Below, in pieces: positions 48,258 to 58,711 of a stretch of DNA of 64,000 nt. The notes beneath the pieces were generated by a model. It did no database searches. It was not told the DNA's origin and was given only the letters and a program-made list of their open reading frames with translations. Source of the DNA: Cololabis saira. Its lineage: Eukaryota > Chordata > Actinopteri > Beloniformes > Belonidae. The position numbers and the translations under genes are program-made. The DNA lies in contig NC_084591.1 in the NCBI RefSeq assembly GCF_033807715.1, forward strand, positions 48,175,134-48,239,133. Direction: 5' to 3'. Numbering within the stretch: position 1 is the stretch's first letter; each line of letters opens with the position of its first letter.

Positions 48258-49333
48258 AAGAAAAACCCCACTCATCTTAAGAGGTACATGCAGCATACTT
48301 CAGCAGCCCTCAAAAGGAAGTAATCAACTGAAGGTTCTTTGGCCCCACCCTCCAAACAAACCAAGCTGTGGGAGACTCAAAGAGTGTCGCAAACAAGTGT
48401 GGATAAAGCAGTCCTCAAATTTGTTGTCCAAGGCTTGCACCCATCACACATCGTTCAGCAACAGGGCTTCATTGATCTTGTGCAACATCTTCAGCCAAAT
48501 ACGAATGTCATGACACGCAATACTGTTGTAAACAAAATCTCAAAGGTCTCTGCTGAAATGAAAACAAACCTGAAAGCTGCTCTTAGTGAAATTGAGTTAA
48601 TCGCAACAACAACTGACTGCTGGACGGCATACCGTTGCGGTTTCATTGGTGTCACTGCACACTGGTTTAACCCCCAGACCATGCAGAGGTCCTGTGCTGC
48701 CCTGGCATGCAAACACCTTAAATGGTCACATACATTTTCTGCTATGGCTGGTGCCCTAAATGATATTCACACAGAATACAACATCAGAGAGAAGATCGTT
48801 CGCACTACCACTGACAACGGATCAAACTTCCTGAAAGTCTTCAGAGTTTGTGGGCAGACTGAAGAGAACAATAATCCTGAACCGGTAGGAGAGGGTGATG
48901 GAGAAGAGCATGATGGTGGCCAAAATGATGACGATGAAGAAGAGGAAAGCGTTGAGGGTGTTGAATTTGTTGATACCGGAGCCCTGTTGGACGAAGATGA
49001 CTACTTGGAATACCAGCTGCCCAAGCACCATCGCTGTGCCTGCCACCTCCTCAATTTAGTGTCCACAGTTGATGCTTCAAAAGCAGAGGTCAACCCATTG
49101 TACAAGCGTGTGTCAAGGTCCACATTTGCCAAATGCTCCAGCCTGTGGAACAAAAGTTGAAGATCAACCATCGCATGTGAAGTAATTGAAGACCATTGCA
49201 AACTCCAACTCGTAAGGCCTGTTGCTACAAGGTGGAATTCACTCTTCTCAGCAGTAGAAAGAATAGTGCAAATAACAAAAGAACAAGGTGAAGGAGCCCT
49301 TGCAGCTGTCTGCAGTGAACTAGATACACCTAA
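48258..49333 (+). pseudogene. hAT transposase central exon (copy B)
   Basis: Acceptor CTCCACAG, then KKNPTHLKRYMQHTSAALKR, the end of the BED finger missing from copy A, then a TAA codon. From 48339 a 273-codon open frame covers KLWETQRVSQTSVDKAVLKF, TTDCWTAYRCGFIGVTAHWF, RTTTDNGSNFLKVF, the acidic insert and HHRCACHLLNLV up to SSLWNKS and an in-frame TGA. Sequence after the TGA still encodes STIACEVIEDHCKLQLVRPV. This is the longest unbroken transposase stretch in the window. Confidence 0.82.
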
Positions 49334-49627
49334 GTACGTCACTCTGGGGGAATTTCGATCAATTTTAAAGGATCGAGAAACTAGTTCTCTCGGGCAATGT
49401 GCTTGTTTTTAATTCAAATGGTGCCAAAAAGTTTTCAAATTATATGGATCCGTTTATGTTGTATTTAATTTGTGTTCCTGACTACAGTGTGTGATTGCTG
49501 TTTGTTGTTTTTTGTTGTGTTTTCTGTTGTAACTTATGCTGCCCTCTTGGCCAGGTCGCTCTTGGAAAAGAGATTTTTAATCTCAATGAGTCTTACCTGG
49601 TTAAATAAAGGATAATAAAAATAAAAA
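49333..49627 (+). mobile_element. LINE 3' tail inserted at the hAT exon donor
   Basis: About 295 bp ending CTTACCTGGTTAAATAAAGG then ATAATAAAAATAAA, with GCCCTCTTGGCCAGGTCGCT upstream, a familiar fish LINE 3' end. It splits the sequence CCTAAGTAAGTG present intact in copy A; the duplicated target is about AAGTA. Confidence 0.7.
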
Positions 49628-49679
49628 GTAAGTGTCTGCTTTTCTGCCTTTCAGTTGATGAAGTGATTATAGATTAAGT

Positions 49680-49946
49680 TGTGGGAATTGCAGAAAAACG
49701 CGGAGACAATTTCCCATTCAAAAAACGTGTGTTGTTTTATTAGAAAACTTCAGAACACCGAAACACAAAATGGAGCTGTCCAGCAGCTAGAACCGCATGG
49801 AGCTCAACGTCATGACCACATTTAAAGGGGCCTCATCCCTGAACCATACTAGTTCCATGAAGGACAATATACTGCATTTAATAATGAACGGTGTGTGGGA
49901 CCACACTTGATGAATAAGGTGAATTATGTCCGTAACATTCACTACA
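49680..49946 (-). repeat. 3' LTR of the Gypsy element
   Basis: 267 bp, TGTGGGAATTGCAG to CATTCACTACA on the plus strand. Base-for-base reading shows no difference from 53900-54166. The internal side has CAGGTCCCCCCAG, the complement of a polypurine tract. Confidence 0.95.
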
Positions 49947-49996
49947 CAGGTCCCCCCAGAATTCACCATATTTGAAAAAAAAGAAAAACACATCAG

Positions 49997-52900
49997 TCAC
50001 CGGGGAGGGGGGCGTATCAACCGTCCACAGCGGCTGCGCTGTACCGGAGGCTGATTCGAGCTGACTGCGGCAGGGGTCACGTCGTGACACAGGTGCGGGG
50101 CAGGCAGCGCGGGAGGCTGGGGAGGGGGGGGAACAGGGGGCGGGGGCCGAGCGGGAGGCCGCCCCCGTCGTGGGGGTTGGGCGAGTTCAACAGGCTTACC
50201 CACGTCTAAGTGAGCTGGTTTGAGGCGGTCGATGGAGAGGCGCTCCGGTTTACCGCCCATGTCCACCACAAAATGTTTGTCCCCTGCCTCCAAAACCCGG
50301 AATGGGCCCTCGTAGGGCGGGTGTAGCGGTCCCCGGTGGGCATCGCGGCGAATGAAAACATAATCAGCCGCCTTAAGTGCAGCCGGGACGTGCGACTGAG
50401 GCAGGCCGTGATGGCAAGTAGGGACAGGCGCAAAAAGTCTTGCATTGTCCAGCAGAGCGGACCGCTGGAGAGCAGCAGACCAAGGAACCGTGGCATTAGG
50501 GACAAAATCCCCTGGAACCCGCAGCGGCTGCCCATAAACAAGCTCGGCAGATGAGGACTGTAGGTCCTCCTTTGGCGCGGTCCTGATGCCCAGCATCACC
50601 CATGGGAGTTTGTCAACCCAGTTATTGTCTTTGAGGCTGGCACGCAGGGCAGCTTTCATTGACCTGTGAAACCGTTCAATAAGACCGTTAGCCTGTGGGT
50701 GATAGGCAGTAGTGCGGTGGAGTTTAACTCCGAGGTTCTGTGCCACAGCGGTCCACAGTTCAGACGTGAACTGTGCGCCTCGGTCAGAGGATATATCTGA
50801 CGGAGTGCCAAAACGAGCAACCCAGGTGCTGAGAAAAGCCCGTGCCACCTCCACAGATGCCACCGACGTCAATGGCACTGCCTCAGGCCAGCGGGTTGTC
50901 CTGTCAACCATGGTCAACAGGTACGAGAAACCGTGAGAGGAGGGCAGAGGGCCGACCAGATCCACATTAACATGGTCAAAACGTCTCTCAGGAACCGGGA
51001 ACAACTCTAGCGGGGCTTTAGTGTGGCGGTGGACCTTGGCTCGTTGGCACTCGACACAGGTGTTAGCCCAGTCCCTAACGTCCTTCTTGAGGCCGTGCCA
51101 GACAAATTTTGCCGCAACCAGTCTCTGCGACGCCTTCGAACCCGGATGTGAGAGACCATGTATGGCATCAAACACCTGTCGTCTCCACCCTGAGGGAACA
51201 ATGGGCCGAGGACTGCCTGTGGAGACGTCACACAGGAGCGTGGTACTAGTATCACCAAAGACCACGTCCTCGATCTTAAGCCCTGTGGTAGAGGCCTTCA
51301 GGATCTGCACGTCAGGGTCCATGGCCTGATCTGCTGCCATGCGGGCATAATCAAAACCAAGATGGACCGCCCCAGCCACAGCCCGTGACAGGCAGTCTGC
51401 AACGTGGTTGTTCTTACCGGCAACATGCCGCAAGTCCGTGGTGAACTCGGAAATGAACGACAGATGACGTTGCTGGCGGGCGGACCACGGCTCAGCCACC
51501 TTAGCCATGGCAAAAGTCAGTGGCTTGTGGTCGACAAAAGCAGTGAAATGTCGTCCTTCCAGCAGGGAACGAAAGTGTCTGATGGCGAGGTAGAGACCAA
51601 GCAGCTCCCGATCGAAAGTGCTGTACTTTCGCTCGCTGGGACGCAACTGACGGCTAAAGAAGGCCAGTGGCTGCCAGGCCCCGTCTACCCACTGCTCGTA
51701 AACCGCACCAACAGCGTAATCTGAGGCGTCTGAGGTGATGGCGATGGAGGCTGTTGGGGAAGGATGCGCCAGCATGGTGGCGTCCGCCAGGGCTGCTTTG
51801 GTGGCAGCAAAAGCCTTGTCCATGCACTCAGACCAGTTCACAAGCTGCTTAGGTTTACCTTTCAAGGCCTCATGCAAGGGTTGCATGAGCTGAGCAGCTC
51901 GAGGGATGAAGCGGTGGTAAAAGTTCACCATGCCAAGGAATTCTTGCAGGGATTTTACGGTCAGCGGGCGCGGGAACCGCGTGACCGCCTCCACTTTTGA
52001 TGGGAGAGGGACTGCACCATCCTTAGTAACCCTGTGTCCCAGAAAGTCAATGGTGGAGAGACCAAATTGGCACTTGGCAGGGTTAACAATCAGCCCGTGT
52101 CGGCTAAGCCGCTCAAAAAGAGCTCGGAGGTGTGACAGGTGCTGAGATTTGGACGCACTCGCTACCAAGATGTCATCCAGGTACACGAAAAGAAAAGGCA
52201 AGTCCCGTAACACAGAGTCCATTAGGCGTTGAAAAGACTGGGCTGCATTTTTAAGGCCAAATGGCATGCGCAGGAACTCGAAAAGACCAAATGGTGTGAT
52301 CACAGCTGTTTTGGGAATGTCCAGCGTGTGTACCGGCACCTGATGATATCCTCGGACGAGGTCCACCTTCGAAAAAATCACCTTACCCGCCAGGTGCGCT
52401 GAAAAATCCTGTATGTTCGGGACCGGGTATCGGTCAGGTGTCGTTGCGTCATTAAGCCGCCGGTAGTCACCACACGGGCACCAGCCGCCCCCTGGCTTGG
52501 GGACAATGTGGAGAGGCGACGCCCACGGGCTGTCGGAGCGGCGGACTATACCCAGGCGTTCCATGTTTGCAAACTCAGCCTTAGCAACGCCAAGCTTGGT
52601 CGGGTCGAGGCGCCGAGCGCGGGCGTAGACGGGCGGACCAGTAGTGGCGATGTGATGCTCGACACCATGCTTCACAGCAGAAGCAGAGAAAGTGGGCCGA
52701 GTGATCGCTGGAAACTCGGCAAGCAGACGGTGGAAATCATCCGAAACCGAGAGCAAACTAGATAAATGTACGGATTCAGTCCCGCTGACCTCACACGCAA
52801 AAGAACAAAACGTGACGGCATCAATCAAACGGCGGTTCTTTACATCTATCAAAAGTCCATGTGCACACAGAAAATCGGCGCCGAGGAGGGGAAAAGCAAC

Positions 52901-53173
52901 CTTTGCCGTAACAAAGTCCCATCCAAACCGCTGTCCTCCAAAACACAACTCAACATACCTCAGTCCGTATGTGCGGATGGGGCTGCCGTTGGCAGCCTCC
53001 ATGGGGGGGCCGTGGCTGTCAGTCACCATGTCCAAACGGGATGCGGGCAGGACGCTCCTCTGAGCGCCCGTGTCGCACAGGAACCGCCGTCCGGAGATGC
53101 TGTCCCGGATGAAAAGCAGCCTGCCTCCGCGGCCGACGCTCATGGCCACTGAGCGCCGGCCCGGGCGTTTCCC
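49997..53173 (-). CDS. pol: Gypsy Pol polyprotein
   Basis: An open frame of over 1,050 codons with no stop and no ATG at its start, consistent with entry by frameshift from gag. Counting from the first open codon (53242): protease DTGA at 57-60, reverse transcriptase about 215-400 with YLDD at 354-357, RNase H from SDASDYAVG near 505, integrase HHCC zinc site (H695, H699, C729, C732) and DD35E triad D761, D820, E856, then a proline-rich tail. Polymerase motifs such as RMPFGLKNAAQSFQRLMD are intact. It makes the enzymes for reverse transcription and integration of the element. RNase H precedes integrase with no second RNase H, as in Ty3/Gypsy; a Mag-like lineage is possible but unproven. Confidence 0.95.
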   Translation of the reverse strand, partial: GKRPGRRSVAMSVGRGGRLLFIRDSISGRRFLCDTGAQRSVLPASRLDMVTDSHGPPMEAANGSPIRTYGLRYVELCFGGQRFGWDFVTAKVAFPLLGADFLCAHGLLIDVKNRRLIDAVTFCSFACEVSGTESVHLSSLLSVSDDFHRLLAEFPAITRPTFSASAVKHGVEHHIATTGPPVYARARRLDPTKLGVAKAEFANMERLGIVRRSDSPWASPLHIVPKPGGGWCPCGDYRRLNDATTPDRYPVPNIQDFSAHLAGKVIFSKVDLVRGYHQVPVHTLDIPKTAVITPFGLFEFLRMPFGLKNAAQSFQRLMDSVLRDLPFLFVYLDDILVASASKSQHLSHLRALFERLSRHGLIVNPAKCQFGLSTIDFLGHRVTKDGAVPLPSKVEAVTRFPRPLTVKSLQEFLGMVNFYHRFIPRAAQLMQPLHEALKGKPKQLVNWSECMDKAFAATKAALADATMLAHPSPTASIAITSDASDYAVGAVYEQWVDGAWQPLAFFSRQLRPSERKYSTFDRELLGLYLAIRHFRSLLEGRHFTAFVDHKPLTFAMAKVAEPWSARQQRHLSFISEFTTDLRHVAGKNNHVADCLSRAVAGAVHLGFDYARMAADQAMDPDVQILKASTTGLKIEDVVFGDTSTTLLCDVSTGSPRPIVPSGWRRQVFDAIHGLSHPGSKASQRLVAAKFVWHGLKKDVRDWANTCVECQRAKVHRHTKAPLELFPVPERRFDHVNVDLVGPLPSSHGFSYLLTMVDRTTRWPEAVPLTSVASVEVARAFLSTWVARFGTPSDISSDRGAQFTSELWTAVAQNLGVKLHRTTAYHPQANGLIERFHRSMKAALRASLKDNNWVDKLPWVMLGIRTAPKEDLQSSSAELVYGQPLRVPGDFVPNATVPWSAALQRSALLDNARLFAPVPTCHHGLPQSHVPAALKAADYVFIRRDAHRGPLHPPYEGPFRVLEAGDKHFVVDMGGKPERLSIDRLKPAHLDVGKPVELAQPPRRGRPPARPPPPVPPPPQPPALPAPHLCHDVTPAAVSSNQPPVQRSRCGRLIRPPPR
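53131..53173 (-). promoter_or_regulatory. -1 ribosomal frameshift signal between gag and pol
   Basis: On the minus strand the heptamer GGGAAAC (53173-53167) lies as G GGA AAC in the gag frame. A 5-nt spacer follows (53166-53162). Then comes a stem with 11-nt arms GGCCGGCGCTC (53161-53151) and GAGCGTCGGCC (53141-53131), with one G-U pair and a 9-nt loop. Slipping back one base gives GGG AAA and enters the pol frame (GKRPGRRSVAM). The gag stop lies within the downstream arm. Confidence 0.85.
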
Positions 53174-53847
53174 GGCCCGCCAAAACTGCACGGCGAACGG
53201 CACTTGGTAGCCTTGGGTCCGAACTTTGTGTGATAAAAACACAAGCCGACCTGTTGTGGAGCAGAAAAGTGTTGCCGGGGAGAAGCGGCCGCAGCAACGA
53301 GCGCGGAGCCGTCCCGCGTCACCGGAGCGGGCTGCGCGGGGAGGAACGCCGCCACAAACTCTCCCTGACTCGCCAGAAAAAACTTATCAGCCTCCTCAGC
53401 CAGTCTCCGACAGTCAGTGATCGCGGTGTTGGCCAGAGCAGCCCTGACTTGGGAGGGCAGCTGACGCAGAAAAAGTTGGGTGAAAAGAAAATCGGGTCTG
53501 TGTTCACCCAGGAGATCCAGCATGCGGTCCATGAGCTCGGACGGCTTGCTGTCCCCCAGTCCCTGAAGGGAGAAAAGCCGGCTGGCTCTCTCAGCATCCG
53601 ACAGTTCAAACGTCTTCAACAGGTGAGACTTGAGAGCTATATATTTATCCGTCGCCGGGGGATTTTTAAGAAGGCTCACCACTCTGGATGCAGTTGAATT
53701 TCCGAGAGCCGACACAACGTAGTAGTATTTCGTCGTATCGGCGGTGATCTCCCGCAGCGCGAACTGCGCTTCAGTCTGGGCGAACCATGCAGATGCCGAC
53801 GATTCCCAGAATTCGGGGAGTTTGAGGGTAACAGCGTTCGTAGACAT
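53140..53847 (-). CDS. gag: Gypsy Gag protein
   Basis: The ATG at 53847-53845 (MSTNAVTLKLPEFWESSASA) opens 235 codons ending at a TGA at 53142-53140. The FW...AWFAQTEAQF motif near the start and the helical middle (DRMLDLLGEHRPDFLFTQLF) are typical of Gypsy Gag capsid regions. The C-terminus has the cysteine motif LCFYHTKFGPKATKCRSPC in place of a standard CCHC knuckle. Gag packages element RNA into particles. The frame extends upstream without another ATG, so this start is chosen as the first ATG after the primer-binding site. Confidence 0.88.
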   Translation of the reverse strand: MSTNAVTLKLPEFWESSASAWFAQTEAQFALREITADTTKYYYVVSALGNSTASRVVSLLKNPPATDKYIALKSHLLKTFELSDAERASRLFSLQGLGDSKPSELMDRMLDLLGEHRPDFLFTQLFLRQLPSQVRAALANTAITDCRRLAEEADKFFLASQGEFVAAFLPAQPAPVTRDGSALVAAAASPRQHFSAPQQVGLCFYHTKFGPKATKCRSPCSFGGPGNARAGAQWP

Positions 53848-53882
53848 GGTCGTGTCGTGTCTCTGGATACGTCCAGCAGACA

Positions 53883-53898
53883 AACGTCGGGGTCACCA
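53883..53898 (-). other. Primer-binding site of the Gypsy element
   Basis: The minus strand reads TGGTGACCCCGACGTT starting one base after the 5' LTR end CCCACA. TGG at this position matches the complement of a tRNA CCA end; which tRNA is not determined. Confidence 0.75.
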
Positions 53899-53899
53899 G

Positions 53900-54166
53900 T
53901 GTGGGAATTGCAGAAAAACGCGGAGACAATTTCCCATTCAAAAAACGTGTGTTGTTTTATTAGAAAACTTCAGAACACCGAAACACAAAATGGAGCTGTC
54001 CAGCAGCTAGAACCGCATGGAGCTCAACGTCATGACCACATTTAAAGGGGCCTCATCCCTGAACCATACTAGTTCCATGAAGGACAATATACTGCATTTA
54101 ATAATGAACGGTGTGTGGGACCACACTTGATGAATAAGGTGAATTATGTCCGTAACATTCACTACA
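53900..54166 (-). repeat. 5' LTR of the Gypsy element
   Basis: Identical to 49680-49946. LTRs are made identical at integration, so lack of differences over 267 bp means a recent insertion. Promoter and polyadenylation signals should lie here; AATAAAACAACAC (minus strand) is a candidate poly(A) signal. Confidence 0.93.
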
Positions 54167-54375
54167 AAGTCACAGTTTTATACTCTGAATGTCGTAGAAC
54201 ATATGTCAATATGCAGTCCCCATATTTACTATGGATGTGATTTGAACACAGCTACATTTCTAAAAGTCTCAGATGATAATATTTTTCCTTTTTAATGATC
54301 AGTTCCTCCAGTTGAAGGTGCTACATCAAGTAGGCTAAATGTTCCATATTGGTTTTTTTTTTCTTCTTTGTACAG

Positions 54376-54687
54376 GTTTACTCCAGTGGAACTTGCATTT
54401 CTTGCAGAGTATGAGAAGACAATGAGCCCAGTTGCAAAGGCACTTGATGTTCTCCAGGGAGAAACCAGTGTGCAGATGGGATGGTTGGTCCCCACCATAA
54501 CTCTCCTAAGGACCAAGCTCCAGCACCTTCAAGTCTCCTCCAAGTTCTGTGAGCCTTTGATCGCTGCACTTGTTTCAGGCCTTGAAAAACACTGAGATGC
54601 TTGCAGATCCAGAGCTGATAGCCGCAGCCATTCTAGTTCCATAATTTAAGACCTGCTGGACAAGTGACGAAAATATCCTCAAACTTG
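54376..54687 (+). pseudogene. hAT transposase penultimate exon (copy B)
   Basis: Acceptor TTTGTACAG and donor GTAAGTG. FTPVELAFLAEYEKTMSPVA to QVSSKFCEPLIAALVSGLEK, then a deletion (AAACACTGAGATG against AAACGCTTCGGAGAGATG in copy A) introduces a stop. The later TAA of copy A (after ILVP) is also present. Confidence 0.8.
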
Positions 54688-54740
54688 GTAAGTGTCTCAC
54701 TGTGTCTCAATGAGTTTGAAATGACTGATTTCAATGATTT

Positions 54741-54742
<2 letters not shown>

Positions 54743-54792
<50 letters not shown>
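54743..54792. repeat. (CA)n microsatellite in the copy B last intron
   Basis: About 25 CA units, the counterpart of the longer GT run at 22162-22255. Confidence 0.95.
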
Positions 54793-54793
<1 letters not shown>

Positions 54794-54864
54794 AATATCC
54801 AGTACACTATTAAAATACTGTCATATAATCTAAATATAAATTATCCAAAATGTTTATTCCACAG

Positions 54865-55220
54865 GTCTTGACTATATCAGAAGCCACTTGGACTGTCAGG
54901 CCGAGAATCCCGTCAGCGAAGGCTCCCACTCCTCTGAGGAAGAGGACTTCTTTTCCTCCTTGAAGAAGACCGGCCCAGTTGAAAGGACCCAGCAGTTGGA
55001 TGCGTACCTGGGCTGCCCCGGAGACACGGTAGAGCTACTCAAGTCCTTCCCAGCTGTGTGCCAGCTATCACTGAAGCTTAATACGGCACTCCCTGCCTCA
55101 GCAGCATGTGGAAGACTGTTTAGTGTTGCAGGGCTGATCTTCAGGCCAAGAAGAGCCTGCATTGGCTCAAAGAACTTTGAGAACCAGTTGCTTTTGCGGC
55201 TGAACCAAGCCTATTGGTAA
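54865..55220 (+). pseudogene. hAT transposase last exon, hATC domain (copy B)
   Basis: GLDYIRSHLDCQAENPVSEG through NTALPASAACGRLFSVAGLI to LLLRLNQAYW and a stop, an unbroken 118-codon exon. It differs from copy A mainly at ACGRLFS versus ACERLSS, and agrees with copy C at these sites. Confidence 0.85.
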
Positions 55221-55834
55221 GTCTTTGTTAAATATTCTGTGCTTGACTGATGCAGATCTGATGTATAAAGTGTTTGTTAAATCGACGGATCGATCCTCCC
55301 TTTTACTTTCTGATCTTTTTATATTTTTTTTATATTTTTTAACTTAAAAAGTGACAAAAACAAAAATGGGAGAGGGAAAAAAAGTTATTAATACCAGTGT
55401 GGTGTTTGTTTACAGTCGTTTCATTTCCATATGTAACTAACTTGGATGTACATTTTAATAAAAGTTAGGATAAATGATAACATGAACATGAAGTTTAACT
55501 TTTTGCACCATTACAATACTTATAGGCAACTAGTCATCATATCTGCTGCTCTCTGAAACACATGTTAATGTTCAATAGTACACATATATGCTTCTTTAAT
55601 ATATTTGCATTATACTAAGTTGCATTCATTTTCAATGGATTTTGTCCTTAATGGCTTTTTCTCCCCTTACATTACTTTTACTTTTATACTTTAAGTAGTT
55701 TTGAAACCAGTACTTTTATACTTTTACTTGAGTAAAAAACTTGAGTTGATACTTCAACTTGTACAGGAGTATTTTTAAACTCTAGTATCTATACTTCTAC
55801 CTGAGTAATGAATGTGAATACTGAAGACACCTAT

Positions 55835-56265
55835 GTACTTCAATATTAATCTTGACATTTCAACTTTTTTCTCGAAATGTCGACTTTTTTCTTGAAATTT
55901 CGACTTTTCTCTCGACAATTTGACTTTTTTCTTGACATTTGACTTTTTTCTAGAAATTTCAACTTTTTTCTCGAAATTTTGACTTTTTTCTCAACATTTC
56001 AAGTTTTTTCTCAACATTTTGACTTTTTTCTCGAAGTGCATAATGAAAAAAATGATCTTCCCCCAGTTATAGCTAATATAGAAACATGCAGCATGTGTTG
56101 TCTTTATTCTAAGGCTTATACAAGACTTTTCATTTTTTGTGGCTCCAGACGTATTTGTTTTTTTGGTCCAATATGGCTCTAAAACATTTTGAGGTTGCTG
56201 ACCCCTGCTCTAAAACAAAAGTGAGGAGTCTCTGCAAGGGTCTGCTCTGTCTCAGGAGGTATTGG
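55835..56265. mobile_element. CAGGGGTCGGCAACC-family MITE fragment and flank
   Basis: AGTCGAAATG-type units (reverse) to about 56045, then the MITE body to its terminus GTTGCTGACCCCTG (56194-56207), then 56208-56265 of flanking sequence. In reverse, this segment matches 59090-59340. Confidence 0.7.
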
Positions 56266-56346
56266 CAACTTCTACAGGAGTATTTTTAAACTCTAGTATC
56301 TATACTTCTACCTGAGTAATGAATGTGAATACTGAAGACACCTCTG

Positions 56347-56735
56347 TCCATATTTGATAGATCCCCAAAAGTCACCAAATTTTGTACGCAAGCCAGACCT
56401 GGTGATAAATGTGATATTTCATGGTTTGCATTACTGTAATGGGCGTGGCCTAACGTCTCAACAGCGCCCCCTAGAAAGATTTTCTCTGCCATAACTTTTG
56501 AATGGTTTGACATAAAGAGTCGTGGGTGGTGTCATCGGACTCTGTATTGAGTCCTTGACCATATTTGGTGCAAATTAGCCCCGCCCCTTCTTCTGATTGG
56601 TTTGCCTATTTTCTGCTATAACTTTTGAATGGTTTACATAGGAAGTCGTGGGTGGTGTCATTTCTGATACGCTTATGGGGGACGGTGGCCATGAGTGTGA
56701 GGGCCCGTTCATCGCTGCTTGCTGCTTTAATTTAA
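56347..56735 (+). repeat. AGGGCCC-type repeat, half cut by hAT copy B
   Basis: Starts TCCATATTTGATAG at the hAT terminus and continues through AATGGGCGTGGCC and GAATGGTTTGACATAAAGAG modules to the family's tail CGTTCATCGCTGCTTGC. It is the complement of the half at 25904-26565. Confidence 0.8.
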
Positions 56736-56960
56736 TTTTATTTAGTTTTTTTATTTACTTATTTATTTAATTTTACCTTTTTTTAATTTTTAATTTGTTA
56801 TTTGTGAATTTATTTCTTGGAAAAAGGGGCAGATTACATAAGATTCTTCTTCTTTCTGCTCCCTTTTCATTCACAATTTGTTTGTATTTGTATTTGTATT
56901 GAATTGTTTGTTTTATTTTTTTGAATGAAATAAAGAATAAAATGAAATGAAAAATGAACA
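56736..56960 (+). mobile_element. LINE 3' tail
   Basis: GGGGCAGATTACATAAGATTC, split over two similar fish LINE motifs, then TTTCTGCTCCCTTTTCATTC and GAATGAAATAAAGAATAAAA, a common fish LINE 3' end. No coding sequence. Confidence 0.6.
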
Positions 56961-57241
56961 AATGCAGAACATGTATTTGTATCATTTGACACAGGAGACG
57001 GTCATTAGACAAGGTTTTGGTCGTATGCTAAAACTGCCCGCCAGTTAAAACTGCGGGTGCATTTAATGATCTGTTTGCAGGATTCTCCCTGCGTTTTCAT
57101 CCTGCACTCAGCAAACAGGAGTAGGTGTGTTGTTTTTACGGGCCCACACAGTTCGCTGCCCCTAAATCAGTCAGCGCTTGGAGCTGAGCTCGATTGTTTA
57201 TCAGTCTAATAACCACAGCTCCATGTACGTAGGGGGATAGA
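56961..57241. other. Unassigned sequence
   Basis: Nothing recognised apart from a small inverted pair (ACTGCCCGCCAGTTAAAACTG region). Confidence 0.3.
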
Positions 57242-57996
57242 CAGTACTTGAGTTGTAAACAAAAATCAGGGGGGATGGTGGATTTGATCATATGGGGACA
57301 GATAATTTGTGCTGATTACAAATAATATAATATATTACAAATAATAGCAGTGACCAAAACACCTGCAGAAATACTGCAGGAATGACATAGCAGCAGTTAA
57401 ATGCAGCCTTCTGTAAGCTTTAAATATCCACTGGGCTTACATCAAATACATCAAAACACAACAATAAAAAACACTTTTCTGAACTTATCAATATGACTCT
57501 GTCCTTCACAGGATAAGTAACATGGATCACTGCAAAAACTCACAATCTTAACAAGAATATTTGTCTTATTTCTAGTTAAAATGTCTCATTTTAGTAAAAA
57601 AATCTCATTACACTTAAAACAAGACTCATCAGTGGAAAAAACAACAATTTTCACCTGTTTCAAGTAGATTTTCACTTAAAATAAGTAGAAAAATCTACCA
57701 GTGGAACAAGATTTTTTTGCTTGTAATAAGAAGATAAATCTTGTCCCACTGGCAGATTTTCCTACTTATTTCAAGTGAAAATTTACTTGAAACAGGTGAA
57801 AATTGTCAAATAAGTTATTTTTCTGGTGTTATTTTTCTGGTGATGACTCTAAATGTTGAAATAGCAGTAAAACCACATTCATTGATGAAATGACATAAGG
57901 GATGGAAAGGAGGGATGGCAGTTTTACAGGGGGGGATGATTTGGACCGTTTTTATTTTAGGGGGGGATGCCATCCCCCCTCATCCCCCTCAACTCT
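57242..57996. mobile_element. hAT-like MITE, unsplit relative of 13142-17955
   Basis: Starts CAGTACTTGAGTTGTAAAC and includes the CTTGTCCCACTGGCAGATTT motif intact, showing the empty site of the LTR insertion at 13460-17626. Its far end (CCCCTCAACTC) is truncated by a LINE tail, so only one terminus remains. Orientation is opposite to the other copy. Confidence 0.78.
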
Positions 57997-58194
57997 AGGT
58001 TGTTTGTATGTCGGACCCCAGGAAGAATAGCTAATGCTGTTGCTAATGCTAATAGGGATCCTAAATAAAACAAACCAACAAGATCCAGATTAGTCTGTTT
58101 ACATTGTTGCAAAATGTAAAAGATTAACTGGGGGAATTAACGTTCAGACGTCACGTGACTAGGAATACTAGTGTAAACCGACTAGTGTAAAGTC
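57997..58194 (+). mobile_element. LINE 3' tail and unassigned sequence
   Basis: TGTCGGACCCCAGGAAGAAT followed by GCTAATGCTAATAGGGATCC and TAAATAAAAC is a familiar fish LINE tail (to about 58075). The rest is unassigned. Confidence 0.5.

Positions 58195-58711
<517 letters not shown>

Larger units (their letters stand above)
49680..54166 (-). mobile_element. Ty3/Gypsy LTR retrotransposon, apparently complete
   Basis: 4,487 bp flanked by AAGT (49676-49679 and 54167-54170). Two 267-bp LTRs read identically. On the minus strand: a primer-binding-like site beside the 5' LTR, gag, pol with protease, reverse transcriptase, RNase H and integrase in Gypsy order, and a purine tract before the 3' LTR. 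It lies in the hAT copy B intron; copy A has the empty site GATTAAGTCACAG. No env gene. Confidence 0.95.
44181..56346 (+). mobile_element. hAT transposon copy B, heavily interrupted
   Basis: Begins CAGAGGTGTCAAGTAACG and ends GAAGACACCTCTG; flanked by ATGACAGC (44173-44180) and TCCATATT (56347-56354). These are the reverse complements of the left and right flanks of copy A respectively. Same four-exon transposase plan as copy A, but on the plus strand. Interruptions are a TTAA-type element in its mariner MITE, a LINE tail (49333-49627) and a Gypsy element (49680-54166). Near the right end the last roughly 65 bp occur twice (55769-55832 and 56281-56344) around a MITE fragment. Confidence 0.88.
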
